64,000 nt of DNA from Maratus speciosus (taxonomy: Eukaryota; Arthropoda; Arachnida; Araneae; Salticidae), in NCBI GenBank assembly GCA_963932465.1, contig CAWVRF010001058.1:992001-1056000 (forward strand), read 5' to 3'. A program made the position numbers and the translations under genes. Shown here in pieces: positions 22,040 through 34,781 of this stretch. Below the pieces are notes generated by a model that saw only the letters and a program-made list of their open reading frames with translations, had not been told where the DNA came from and searched no databases. Numbering within the stretch: position 1 is the first letter of the stretch; every line of letters starts with the position of its first letter.

Positions 22040-25000
22040 TCAAAGCATTGTTAGAAAATTCATCAGAAAGAGTTACCGCTTATAAAACACGTAATATTTA
22101 TGAATTGAATTCCGGTGCAGGGCTGAAAATTAATTTTTTAATAAATAATAAATCGAAAACGAATATATTGTTTCCACAATGAAAGCATTGTTAGAAAATT
22201 CATCAGAAAGAGTTACCGCATATAAAACACGCAATATTTATGAACTGAATTCCGGTGCAGGGCTCAAAATTAATTTATTAAAAAATAATAAACCGAAACC
22301 GAATATATTGTTTCAACAATCAAAGCATTGTTAGAAAATTCAACAGAAAGACTTACCGCATAGAAAACACGCAATATTTATGAATTGAATTCCGGTGCAG
22401 GGCTCAAAATTAATTTCTTAATAAATAATAAAGCGAAACCGAATATATTGTTTCAACAATCAAAGCATTGTTAGAAAATTCATCAGAAAGAGTTACTGCA
22501 TATAAAACACGCAATATTTATGAATTGAATTCCGGTGCAGGGCTGAAAATTAATTTCTTAATAAATAATAAAGCGTAACCGAAGATATTGTTTCAACAAT
22601 CAAAGCATTGTTAGAAAATTCATCAGAAAGAGTTACCTCATATAAAACACGCAATATTTATGAATTGAATTCCGGTGCAGGGCTGAAAATTAATTTCTTA
22701 ATAAATAATAAAGCGAAAACGAATATATTGTTTCAACAATCAAAGCATTGTTAGAAAATTCATCAGAAAGAGTTACCGCATATAAAACACGCAATATTTA
22801 TGAATTGAATTCCGGTGCAGGGCTGAAAATTAATTTCTTAATAAATAATAAAGCGAAACCGAATATATTGTTTCAACAATCAAAGCATTGTTAGAAAATT
22901 CATCAGAAAGAGTTACCGCATATAAAACACGCAATATTTATGAATTGAATTCCGGTGCAGGGCTGAAAATTAATTTCTTAATAAATAATAAAGCGAAACC
23001 GAATATATTGTTTCAACAATCAAAGCATTGTTAGAAAATTCATCAGAAAGAGTTACTGCATATAAAACACGCAATATTTATGAATTGATTTCCGGTGCAG
23101 GGCTGAAAATTAATTTTTTAATAAATAATAAAGCGAAAACGAATATATTGTTTCAACAATGAAAGCATTGTTAGAAAATTCATCAGAAAGAGTTACCGCA
23201 TATAAAACACGCAATATTTATGAACTGAATTCCGGTGCAGGGCTCAAAATGAATTTATTAAAAAATAATAAACCGAAACCGAATATATTGTTTCAACAAT
23301 CAAAGCATTGTTAGAAAATTCAACAGAAAGACTTACCGCATATAAAACACGCAATATTTATGAATTGAATTCCGGTGCAGGGCTGAAAATTAATTTCTTA
23401 ATAAATAATAAAGCGTAACCGAATATATTGTTTCAACAATCAAAGCATTGTTAGAAAATTCATCAGAAAGAGTTACCTCATATAAAACACGCAATATTTA
23501 TGAATTGAATTCCGGTGCAGGGCTGAAAATTAATTTCTTAATAAATAATAAAGCGAAACCGAAAATATTGTTTCAACAATCAAAGCATTGTTAGAAAATT
23601 CATCAGAAAGAGTTACCGCATATAAAACACGCAATATTTATGAATTGATTTCCGGTGCAGGGCTGAAAATTAATTTCTTAATAAATAATAAAGCGAAACA
23701 GGATATATTGTTTCAACAATCAAAGCACTGATAGAAAATTCATCAGAAAGAGTTACCGCAAATAAAACACGCAATTGAATTCCGCTGTAGGGCTCAAAAT
23801 TAATTTATTAATAAATAATAAAGCGAAACCGAATATATTGTTTCAACAATCAAAGCATTGTTAGAAAATTCATCAGAAAGAGTTACCGCATATAAAACAC
23901 GCAATATTTATGAATTGAATCCCGGTGCAGGGCTCAAAATTAATTTCTTAGTAAATAATAAAGCGAAACCGAATATATTGTTTAAACAATCAAAGCATTG
24001 TTAGAAAATTCATCAGAAAGAGTTACCGCTTATAAAACACGTAATATTTATGAATTGAATTCCGGTGCAGGGCTGAAAATTAATTTTTTAATAAATATTA
24101 AAGCGAAAACGAATATATTGTTTCAACAATGAAAGCATTGTTAGAAAATTCATCAGAAAGAGTTACCGCATATAAAACACGCAATATTTATGAACTGAAT
24201 TCCGGTGCAGGGCTCAAAATTAATTTATTAATAAATAATAAAGCGAAACCGAATATATTGTTTCAACAATCAAAGCATTGTTAGAAAATTCAACAGAAAG
24301 ACTTACCGCATATAAAACACGCAATATTTATGAATTGAATTCCGGTGCAGGGCTGAAAATTAATTTCTTAATAAATAATAAAGCGAAACCGAATATATTG
24401 TTTCAACAATCAAAGCATTGTTAGAAAATTCATCAGAAAGAGTTACTGCATATAAAACACGCAATATTTATGAATTGAATTCCGGTGCAGGGCTGAAAAT
24501 TAATTTCTTAATAAATAATAAAGCGTAACCGAATATATTGTTTCAACAATCAAAGCATTGTTAGAAAATTCATCAGAAAGAGTTACCTCATATAAAACAC
24601 GCAATATTTATGAATTGAATTCCGGTGCAGGGCTGAAAATTAATTTCTTAATAAATAATAAAGCGAAACCGAATATATTGTTTCAACAATCAAAGCATTG
24701 TTAGAAAATTCATCAGAAAGAGTTACTGCATATAAAACACGCAATATTTATGAATTGAATTCCGGTGCAGGGCTGAAAATTAATTTCTTAATAAATAATA
24801 AAGCGTAACCGAATATATTGTTTCAACAATCAAAGCATTGTTAGAAAATTCATCAGAAAGAGTTACCTCATATAAAACACGCAATATTTATGAATTGAAT
24901 TCCGGTGCAGGGCTGAAAATTAATTTCTTAATAAATAATAAAGCGAAACCGAATATATTGTTTCAACAATCAAAGCATTGTTAGAAAATTCATCAGAAAG

Positions 25001-25389
25001 AGTTACCGCATATAAAACACGCAATATTTATGAATTGAATTCCGGTGCAGGGCTGAAAATTAATTTCTTAATAAATAATAAAGCGAAACCGAATATATTG
25101 TTTCAACAATCAAAGCATTGTTAGAAAATTCATCAGAAAGAGTTACCGCATATAAAACACGCAATATTTATGAATTGAATTCCGGTGCAGGGCTGAACAT
25201 TAATTTCTTAATAAATAATAAAGCGAAACCGAATATATTGTTTCAACAATCAAAGCATTGTTAGAAAATTCATCAGAAAGAGTTACCGCATATAAAACAC
25301 GCAATATTTATGAATTGATTTCCGGTGCAGGGCTGAAAATTAATTTCTTAATAAATAATAAAGCGAAACCGGATATATTGTTTCAACAA
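22040..25389. repeat. Superblock C, copy 3 (partial, 24 monomers)
   Basis: This stretch is closer to copy 1 than to copy 2. It follows 8650 to about 11970 at a constant 13,390-bp shift, keeping the CCGCTTATAAAACACGTAAT start that copy 2 lacks. Landmarks are AAATCGAAAAC near 22150, CGAAGATATT near 22580, the 130-bp monomer at 23720-23849, GTAAT at 24041 and AAAGCGTAACC near 24520 and 24800. Private changes include TTTCCACAATG (22171), CGAAAATATT (near 23560) and GCTGAACATTAA (near 25193). Similarity stops in an F monomer near 25360. Confidence 0.87.
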
Positions 25390-26499
25390 TCAAAGCACTG
25401 TTAGAAAATTCATCAGAAAGAGTTACCGCAAATAAAACAGGCAATTGAATTCCGCTGTAGGGCTCAAAATTAGCTTATTAATAAATAATAAAGCGACACC
25501 GAATATATTGTTTCAACAATCAATGCATTTTTAGAAAATTCATCAGAAAGAGTTACCGCATATAAAACACGCAATATTTATGAATTGAATCCCGGTGCAG
25601 GGCTCAAAATTAATTTCTTATTAAATAATAAAGCGAAACCGAAGATATTGTTTAAACAATCAAAGCATTGTTAGAAAATTCCTCAGAAAGAGTTACCGCA
25701 TATAAAACACGCAATATTTATGAATTAAATTCCGGTGCAGGGCTGAAAATTAATTTTTTAATAAATAATAAAGCGAAGCCGAATATATTGTTTCAACAAT
25801 GAAAGCATTGTTAGAAAATTCATCAGAAAGTGTTACCGCATATAAAACACGCAATATTTATGAATTGAATTCCGGTGCAGGGCTCAAAATTAATTTATTA
25901 ATAAATAATAAAGCGAAACCGAATATATTGTTTCAACAATCAAAGCATTGTTAGAAAATTCAATAGAAAGAGTTACCGCATATAAAACAGGCAATATTTA
26001 TGAATTGAATTCCGGTGTAGGGCTGAAAATTAATTTCTTAATAAATAATAAAGCGAAACCGAATATATTGTTTCAACAATCAAAGCATTGTTAGAAAATT
26101 CATCCGAAAGAGTTACCGCATATAAAACACGCAATATTTATGAATTGAATTCCGGTGCAGGGCTGAAAATTAATTTCTTAATAAATAATAAAGCGAAACC
26201 GAATATATTGTTTCAACAATCAAAGCACTGTTAGAAAATTCATCAGAAAGAGTTACCGCATATAAAACACGAAATATTTATGAATTGAATTCCGGTGCAC
26301 CGCTGAAAATTAATTTCTTAATAAATAATAAAGCGAAACCGAATATATTGTTTCAGCAATCAAAGCATTGTTAGAAAATTCATCAGAAAGAGTTACCGCA
26401 TATAAAACACGCAATATTTATGAATTGAATCCCGGTGCAGGGCTCAAAATTAATTTCTTAGTAAATAATAAAGCGAAACCGAATATATTGTTTAAACAA

Positions 26500-26637
26500 T
26501 CAAAGCATTGTTAGAAAATTCATCATAAAGAGTTACCGCATATAAAACACGCAATATTTATGAATTGAATTCCGCTGCAGGGCTGAAAATTAATTTTTTA
26601 ATAAATAATAAAGCGAAACCGAATATAGTTTCAACAA
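26500..26637. repeat. 138-bp monomer with a 2-bp deletion
   Basis: GAATATAGTTTCAAC replaces GAATATATTGTTTCAAC, removing two bases just before the junction palindrome. The loss shifts the chance reading frames, so a 75-codon frame (26565-26792) appears across this junction. Confidence 0.9.
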
Positions 26638-27434
26638 TGAAAGCATTGTTAGAAAATTCATCAGAAAGAGTTACCGCATATAAAACACGCAATAATTATG
26701 AATTGAATTCCGGTGCAGGGCTGAAAATTAATTTCTTAATAAATAATAAAGCGAAACCGAATATATTGTTTCAACAATCAAAGCATTGTTAGAAAATTCA
26801 TCAGAAAGAGTTACCGCATATAAAACACGCAATATTTATGAATTGATTTCCGGTGCAGGGCTAAAAATTAATTTCTTAATAAATAATAAAGCTAAACCGG
26901 ATATATTGTTTCAACAATCAAAGCACTGTTAGAAAATTCATCAGAAAGAGTTACCGCAAATAAAACACGCAATTGAATTCCGCTGTAGGGCTCAAAATTA
27001 ATTTATTAATAAATAATAAAGCGAAACCGAATATATTGTTTCAACAATCAAAGCATTGTTAGAAAATTCATCAGAAAGAGTTACCGCATATAAAACACGC
27101 AATATTTATGAATTGAATTCCGGTGCAGGGCTGAAAATTAATTTCTTAATAAATAATAAAGCGAAACCGAATATATTGTTTCAACAATCAAAGCACTGTT
27201 AGAAAATTCATCAGAAAGAGTTACCGCATATAAAACACGAAATATTTATGAATTGAATTCCGGTGCACCGCTGAAAATTAATTTCTTAATAAATAATAAA
27301 GCGAAACCGGATATATTGTTTCAACAATCAAAGCACTGTTAGAAAATTCATCAGAAAGAGTTACCGCAAATAAAACAGGCAATTGAATTCCGCTGTAGGG
27401 CTCAAAATTAGCTTATTAATAAATAATAAAGCGA

Positions 27435-28725
27435 CACCGAATATATTGTTTCAACAATCAATGCATTTTTAGAAAATTCATCAGAAAGAGTTACCGCATA
27501 TAAAACACGCAATATTTATGAATTGAATTCCGGTGTAGGGCTGAAAATTAATTTCTTAATAAATAATAAAGCGAAACCGAATATATTGTTTCAACAATCA
27601 AAGCATTGTTAGAAAATTCATCAGAAAGAGTTACCGCATATAAAACACGCAATATTTATGAATTGAATTCCGGTGCAGGGGTGAAAATTAATTTCTTAAT
27701 AAATAATAAAGCGAAACCGAATATATTGTTTAGACAATCAAAGCACTGTTAGAAAATTCATCAGAAAGAGTTACCGCATATAAAACACGAAATATTTATG
27801 AATTGAATTCCGGTGCACCGCTGAAAATTAATTTCTTAATAAATAATAAAGCGAAACCGAATATATTGTTTCAACAATCAAAGCATTGTTAGAAAATTCA
27901 TCAGAAAGAGTTACCGCCTATAAAACACGCAATATTTATGAATTGAATCCCGGTGCAGGGCTCAAAATTAATTTCTTAGTAAATAATAAAGCGAAACCGA
28001 ATTTATTGTTTAAACAATCAAAGCATTGTTAGAAAATTCATCATAAAGAGTTACCGCATATAAAACACGCAATATTTATGAATTGAATTCCGCTGCAGGG
28101 CTGAAAATTAATTTTTTAATAAATAATAAAGCGAAACCGAATATATTGTTTCAACAATGAAAGCATTGTTAGAAAATTCATCAGAAAGAGTTACCGCATA
28201 TAAAACACGCAATAATTATGAATTGAATTCCGGTGCAGGGCTGAAAATTAATTTCTTAATAAATAATAAAGCGAAACCGAATATATTGTTTCAACAATCA
28301 AAGCATTGTTAGAAAATTCATCAGAAAGAGTTACCGCATATAAAACACGCAATATTTATGAATTGATTTCCGGTGCAGGGCTAAAAATTAATATCTTAAT
28401 AAATAATAAAGCTAAACCGGATATATTGTTTCAACAATCAAAGCACTGTTAGAAAATTCATCAGAAAGAGTTACCGCAAATAAAACACGCAATTGAATTC
28501 CGCTGTAGGGCTCAAAATTAATTTATTAATAAATAATAAAGCGAAACCGAATATATTGTTTCAACAATCAAAGCATTGTTAGAAAATTCATCAGAAAGAG
28601 TTACCGCATATAAAACACGCAATATTTATGAATTGAATCCCGTTGCAGGGCTCAAAATTATTTTCTTAGTAAATAATAAAGCGAAACCGAATATATTGTT
28701 TAAACAATCAAAGCATTGTTAGAAA
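27435..28725. repeat. 1.29-kb duplicated stretch, copy 1 (shift 2,762 bp)
   Basis: Matches 30197-31487 at a constant 2,762-bp shift. Landmarks are CAATGCATTTTTAG (near 27450), CCGGTGTAGG (27530), GTTTAGACAAT (27728), CACGAAATATTT, CACCGCTG, CGCCTATAAA, GAATTTATTG (near 28010), CATCATAAAG (28039), AATAATTATG (28211), TTAATATCTTAA (28389) and the 130-bp monomer 28438-28567. The shift equals 20 monomers minus 10 (short monomer), minus 27 (fused pair), minus 1, which confirms the period. Confidence 0.88.
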
Positions 28726-29267
28726 ATTCATCAGAAAGAGTTACCGCATATAAAACACGCAATATTTATGAATTGAATTCCGGTGCAGGGCTGAAAATTA
28801 ATTTTTTAATAAATAATAAAGCGAAACCGAATATATTGTTTCAACAATGAAAGCATTGTTAGAAAATTCATCAGAAAGAGTTACCGCATATAAAACAAGC
28901 AATATTTATGAATTGAATTCCGGTGCAGGGCTCAAAATTAATTTATTAATGAATAATAAAGCGAAACCGAATATATTGTTTCAACAATCAAAGCATTGTT
29001 AGAAAATTCATCAGAAAGAGTTACCGCATATAAAACACGCAATATTTATGAATTGAATTCCGGTGCAGGGCTGAAAATTAATTTCTTAATAAATAACAAA
29101 GCGAAACCGAATATATTGTTTCAACAATCAAAGCATTGTTAGAAAATTCATCAGAAAGAGTTACCGCATATAAAACACGCAATATTTATGAATTGAATTC
29201 CGGTGCACCGCTGAAAATTAATTTCTTAATAAATAATAAAGCGAAACCGAATATATTGTTTCAACAA

Positions 29268-29520
29268 TCAAAGCATTGTTAGAAAATTCATCAGAAAGAG
29301 TTACCGCATATAAAACACGCAATATTTATGAATTGAATTCCGGTACAGGGCTGAAAATTAATTTCTTAATAAATAATAAAGAGAAACCGAATATATTGTT
29401 TCATCAGAAAGAGTTACCGCATATAAAACACGCAATATTTATGAATTGAATTCCGGTGCACCGCTGAAAATTAATTTCTTATTAAATAATAAAGCGAAAC
29501 CGAATATATTGTTTCAACAA
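29268..29520. repeat. Fused monomer pair with a 27-bp junction deletion (253 bp)
   Basis: The sequence runs from TTTCA directly into TCAGAAAGAG, removing 27 bases that span the monomer junction. TTTCA|ACA and TTCA|TCAG offer a short TTCA microhomology. The first monomer carries CCGGTACAGG and AAAGAGAAACC, the second CACCGCTGAAA and TTATTAAATAA. Confidence 0.9.
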
Positions 29521-30196
29521 TCAAAGCATTGTTAGAAAATTCATCAGAAAGAGTTACCGCATTTAAAACACGCAATATTTATGAATTGAATCCCGGTGCA
29601 GGGCTCAAAATTAATTTCTTAGTAAATAATAAAGCGAAACCGAATATATTGTTTCAACAATCAAAGCATTGTTAGAAAATTCACCAGAAAGAGTTACCGC
29701 ATATAAAACACGCAATATTTATGAATTGAATTCCGGTGCACCGCTGAAAATTAATTTCTTAATAAATAATAAAGCGAAACCGAATATATTGTTTCAAAAA
29801 TCAAAGCATTGTTAGAAAATTCATCAGAAAGAGTTACCGCATATAAAACACGCAATATTTATGAATTGAATACCGGTGCAGGGCTCAAAATTAATTTATT
29901 AATAAATAATAAAGCGAAACCGAATATATTGTTTCAACAATCAAAGCATTGTTAGAAAATTCAACAGAATGAGTTACCGCATATAAAACACGCAATATTT
30001 ATGAATTGAATTCCGGTGCAGGGCTGAAAATTAATTTCTTAATAAATAATAAACGAAACCGAATATAGTGTTTCAACAATCAAAGCATTGTTAGAAAATT
30101 CATCAGAAAGAGTTACCGCATATAAAACACGCAATATTTGTGAATTGAATTCCGGTGCAGGGCTGAAAATTAATTTCTTAATAAATAATAAAGCGA

Positions 30197-31487
30197 AACC
30201 GAATATATTGTTTCAACAATCAATGCATTTTTAGAAAATTCATCAGAAAGAGTTACCGCATATAAAACACGCAATATTTATGAATTGAATTCCGGTGTAG
30301 GGCTGAAAATTAATTTCTTAATAAATAATAAAGCGAAACCGAATATATTGTTTCAACAATCAAAGCATTGTTAGAAAATTCATCAGAAAGAGTTACCGCA
30401 TATAAAACACGCAATATTTATGAATTGAATTCCGGTGCAGGGGTGAAAATTAATTTCTTAATAAATAATAAAGCGAAACCGAATATATTGTTTAGACAAT
30501 CAAAGCACTGTTAGAAAATTCATCAGAAAGAGTTACCGCATATAAAACACGAAATATTTATGAATTGAATTCCGGTGCACCGCTGAAAATTAATTTCTTA
30601 ATAAATAATAAAGCGAAACCGAATATATTGTTTCAACAATCAAAGCATTGTTAGAAAATTCATCAGATAGAGTTACCGCCTATAAAACACGCAATATTTA
30701 TGAATTGAATCCCGGTGCAGGGCTCAAAATTAATTTCTTAGTAAATAATAAAGCGAAACCGAATTTATTGTTTAAACAATCAAAGCATTGTTAGAAAATT
30801 CATCATAAAGAGTTACCGCATATAAAACACGCAATATTTATGAATTGAATTCCGCTGCAGGGCTGAAAATTAATTTTTTAATAAATAATAAAGCGAAACC
30901 GAATATATTGTTTCAACAATGAAAGCATTGTTAGAAAATTCATCAGAAAGAGTTACCGCATATAAAACACGCAATAATTATGAATTGAATTCCGGTGCAG
31001 GGCTGAAAATTAATTTCTTAATAAATAATAAAGCGAAACCGAATATATTGTTTCAACAATCAAAGCATTGTTAGAAAATTCATCAGAAAGAGTTACCGCA
31101 TATAAAACACGCAATATTTATGAATTGATTTCCGGTGCAGGGCTAAAAATTAATATCTTAATAAATAATAAAGCTAAACCGGATATATTGTTTCAACAAT
31201 CAAAGCACTGTTAGAAAATTCATCAGAAAGAGTTACCGCAAATAAAACACGCAATTGAATTCCGCTGTAGGGCTCAAAATTAATTTATTAATAAATAATA
31301 AAGCGAAACCGAATATATTGTTTCAACAATCAAAGCATTGTTAGAAAATTCATCAGAAAGAGTTACCGCATATAAAACACGCAATATTTATGAATTGAAT
31401 CCCGGTGCAGGGCTCAAAATTAATTTCTTAGTAAATAATAAAGCGAAACCGAATATATTGTTTAAACAATCAAAGCATTGTTAGAAA
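30197..31487. repeat. 1.29-kb duplicated stretch, copy 2
   Basis: Second copy of 27435-28725. It differs at a few places, for example CATCAGATAG instead of CATCAGAAAG near 30661, and it has normal CCCGGTGC and TTAATTTCTTAG where copy 1 reads CCCGTTGC and TTATTTTCTTAG. It ends by passing into the first 4,281-bp unit, whose follower monomer reads CATCACAAAGATTTACC. Confidence 0.87.
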
Positions 31488-32169
31488 ATTCATCACAAAG
31501 ATTTACCGCATATAAAACACGCATAACTTATTAATTGAATTCCGGTGCAGGGCTGAAAATTAATTTTTTAATAAATAATAAAGCGAAACCGAATATATTG
31601 TTTCAACAATGAAAGCATTGTTAGAAAATTCATCAGAAAGAGTTACCGCATATAAAACACGCAATATTTATGAACTGAATTCCGGTGCAGGGCTCAAAAT
31701 TAATTTATTAAAAAATAATAAACCGAAACCGAATATATTGTTTCAACAATCAAAGCATTGTTAGAAAATTCAACAGAAAGAGTTACCGCATATAAAACAC
31801 GCAATATTTATGAATTGAATTCCGGTGCAGGGCTGAAAATTAATTTCTTAATAAATAATAAAGCGAAACCGAATATATTGTTTCAACAATCAAAGCATTG
31901 TTAGAAAATTCATCAGAAAGAGTTACCGCATATAAAACACGCAATATTTATGAATTGAATTCCGGTGCAGGGCTGAAAATTAATTTCTTAATAAATAATA
32001 AAGCGTAACCGAATATATTGTTTCAACAATCAAAGCATTGTTAGAAAATTCATCAGAAAGAGTTACCTCATATAAAATACGCAATATTTATGAATTGAAT
32101 TCCGGTGCAGGGCTGAAAATTAATTTCTTAATAAATAATAAAGCGAAACCGAATATATTGTTTCAACAA

Positions 32170-33279
32170 TCAAAGCATTGTTAGAAAATTCATCAGAAAG
32201 AGTTACCGCATATAAAACACGCAATATTTATGAATTGAATCCCGGTGCAGGGCTCAAAATTAATTTCTTAGTAAATAATAAAGCGAAACCGAATATATTG
32301 TTTAAACAATCAAAGCATTGTTAGAAAATTCATCAGAAAGAGTTACCGCATATAAAACACGCAATATTTATGAATTGAATTCCGGTGCAGGGCTGAAAAT
32401 TAATTTTTTAATAAATAATAAAGCGAAACCGAATATATTGTTTCAACAATGAAAGCATTGTTAGAAAATTCATCAGAAAGAGTTACCGCATATAAAACAC
32501 GCAATATTTATGAATTGAATTCCAGTGCAGGGCTGAAAATTAATTTCTTAATAAATAATAAAGCGAAACCGAATATATTGTTTCAACAATCAAAGCATTG
32601 TTAGAAAATTCATCAGAAAGAGTTACCGCATATAAAACACGCAATATTTATGAATTGATTTCCGGTGCAGGGCTGAAAATTATTTTCTTAATAAATAATA
32701 AAGCGAAACCGGATATATTGTTTCAACAATCAAAGCACTGTTAGAAAATTCATCAGAAAGAGTTACCGCAAATAAAACAGGCAATTGAATTCCGCTTTAG
32801 GGCTCAAAATTAATTTATTAATAAATAATAAAGCGAAACCGAATATATTGTTTCAACAATCAAAGCATTTTTAGAAAATTCATCAGAAAGAGTTACCGCA
32901 TATAAAACACGCAATATTTATGAATTGAATCCCGGTGCAGGGCTCAAAATTAATTTCTTAGTAAATAATAAAGCGAAACCGAATATATTGTTTAAACAAT
33001 CAAAGCATTGTTAGAAAATTCATCAGAAAGAGATACCGCATATAAAACACGCAATATTTATGAATTGAATTCCGGTGCAGGGCTGAAAATGAATTTCTTA
33101 ATAAATAATAAAGCGAAACCGAATATATTGTTTCAACAATCAAAGCATTGTTAGAAAATTCATCAGAAAGAGTTACCGCATATAAAACACGCAATATTTA
33201 TGAATTGAATTCCGGTGCAGGGCTGAAAATTAATTTCTTAATAAATAATAAAGCGAAACCGAATATATTGTTTCAACAA
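32170..33279. repeat. Nested 1,110-bp (8-monomer) duplication inside the 4,281-bp unit, copy 1
   Basis: The order P, T, TGAAAG-generic, F, S (130 bp, CGCTTTAGGG), P (with CATTTTTAG) at 32170-32999 is repeated at 33280-34109, a shift of 1,110 bp (seven full monomers plus one short). The remaining two monomers differ. The same inner duplication is carried in copies 2 and 3 of the 4,281-bp unit, so it arose before the larger unit amplified. Confidence 0.87.
32730..32859. repeat. 130-bp monomer subclass with CCGCTTTAGGG
   Basis: This subclass carries AAACAGGCAATTG and CCGCTTTAGGG and is followed by a P monomer starting CAAAGCATTTTTAG. Members start at 32730, 33840, 37011, 38121, 41292, 42402, 46987, 53105 and 58116. 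It appears only to the right of 32700, so it marks a later-spreading lineage of the short monomer. Confidence 0.88.
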
Positions 33280-34389
33280 TCAAAGCATTGTTAGAAAATT
33301 CATCAGAAAGAGTTACCGCATATAAAACACGCAATATTTATGAATTGAATCCCGGTGCAGGGCTCAAAATTAATTTCTTAGTAAATAATACAGCGAAACC
33401 GAATATATTGTTTAAACAATCAAAGCATTGTTAGAAAATTCATCAGAAAGAGTTACCGCATATAAAACACGCAATATTTATGAATTGAATTCCGGTGCAG
33501 GGCTGAAAATTAATTTTTTAATAAATAATAAAGCGAAACCGAATATATTGTTTCAACAATGAAAGCATTGTTAGAAAATTCATCAGAAAGAGTTACCGCA
33601 TATAAAACACGCAATATTTATGAATTGAATTCCGGTGCAGGGCTGAAAATTAATTTCTTAATAAATAATAAAGCGAAACCGAATATATTGTTTCAACAAT
33701 CAAAGCATTGTTAGAAAATTCATCAGAAAGAGTTACCGCATATAAAACACGCAATATTTATGAATTGATTTCCGGTGCAGGGCTGAAAATTAATTTCTTA
33801 ATAAATAATAAAGCGAAACCGGATATATTGTTTCAACAATCAAAGCACTGTTAGAAAATTCATCAGAAAGAGTTACCGCAAATAAAACAGGCAATTGAAT
33901 TCCGCTTTAGGGCTCAAAATTAATTTATTAATAAATAATAAAGCGAAACCGAATATATTGTTTCAACAATCAAAGCATTTTTAGAAAATTCATCAGAAAG
34001 AGTTACCGCATATAAAACACGCAATATTTATGAATTGAATCCCGGTGCAGGGCTCAAAATTAATTTCTTAGTAAATAATAAAGCGAAACCGAATATATTG
34101 TTTAAACAATCAAAGCATTGTTAGAAAATTCATCAGAAAGAGTTACCGCATATAAAACACGCAATATTTATGAATTAAATTCCGGTGCAGGGCTGAAAAT
34201 TAATTTTTTAATAAATAATAAAGCGAAACCGAATATATTGTTTCAACAATGAAAGCATTGTTAGAAAATTCATCAGAAAGAGTTACCGCATATAAAACAC
34301 GCATTATTTATGAATTGAATTCCGGTGCAGGGCTCAAAATTAATTTATTAATAAATAATAAAGCGAAACCGAATATATTGTTTCAACAA
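33280..34389. repeat. Nested 1,110-bp duplication inside the 4,281-bp unit, copy 2
   Basis: Second inner copy with its 130-bp monomer at 33840-33969. It differs from the first by AATACAGCGAAACC at about 33388, normal CCGGTGCAGG in place of CCAGTGCAGG, and TTAATTTC in place of TTATTTTC. After the P monomer it continues into a T monomer (TGAATTAAATTCC) rather than the AGATACCGC monomer. Confidence 0.86.
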
Positions 34390-34529
34390 TCAAAGCATTG
34401 TTAGAAAATTCAACAGAAAGAGTTACCGCATATAAAACACGCAATATTTATGAATTGAATTCCGGTGCACCGCTGAAAATTAATTTCTTAATAAATAATA
34501 AAGCGAAACCGAATATATTGTTTCAACAA

Positions 34530-34781
34530 TCAAAGCATTGTTAGAAAATTCATCAGAAAGAGTTACCGCATATAAACACGCAATATTTACGAATTGAATT
34601 CCGGTACAGGGCTGAAAATTAATTTCTTAATAAATAATAAAGAGAAACCGAATATATTGTTTCATCAGAAAGAGTTACCGCAAATAAAACACGCAATATT
34701 AATGAATTGAATTCCGGTGCACCGCTGAAAATTAATTTCTTATTAAATAATAAAGCGAAACCGAATATATTGTTTCAAAAA
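34530..34781. repeat. Fused monomer pair, 4,281-bp unit copy 1 (252 bp)
   Basis: Carries the same 27-base junction deletion as 29268-29520, plus loss of one A in TATAAACACG (near 34574). The second half reads CCGCAAATAAAACACG and ATTAATGAATTG, differences from the 29268 pair that are shared with the copies at 38671 and 43092. Confidence 0.9.

Larger units (their letters stand above)
25390..31199. repeat. Shuffled mosaic segment with repeated cassettes
   Basis: Cassettes found elsewhere are rearranged here without a stable period. It contains 130-bp monomers at 25390, 26918, 27328 and 28438, two of them the TTAGCTTATT form. It has monomers with CACGAAATATTT (26271, 27239, 27789, 30551), CTCATCATAAAG-like P followers (26521, 28039, 30801), AATAATTATG monomers (26691, 28211, 30973) and CACCGCTGAAA monomers. 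A 138-bp monomer lies at 26500-26637 and a 253-bp fused pair at 29268-29520. A roughly 1.29-kb stretch is present twice at a 2,762-bp shift. No gene-like sequence is present. Confidence 0.85.

Noticed and set aside
33000..33194. 64-codon minus-strand open frames at 33000-33194, 37281-37475 and 41562-41756, and a 62-codon one at 43574-43762
   Set aside because: They arise where AAAATGAATTTC replaces AAAATTAATTTC and so removes a stop on the minus strand, or from the AATAAACGAAACC base loss. Identical copies exactly 4,281 bp apart reflect the higher-order repeat, not a gene family.
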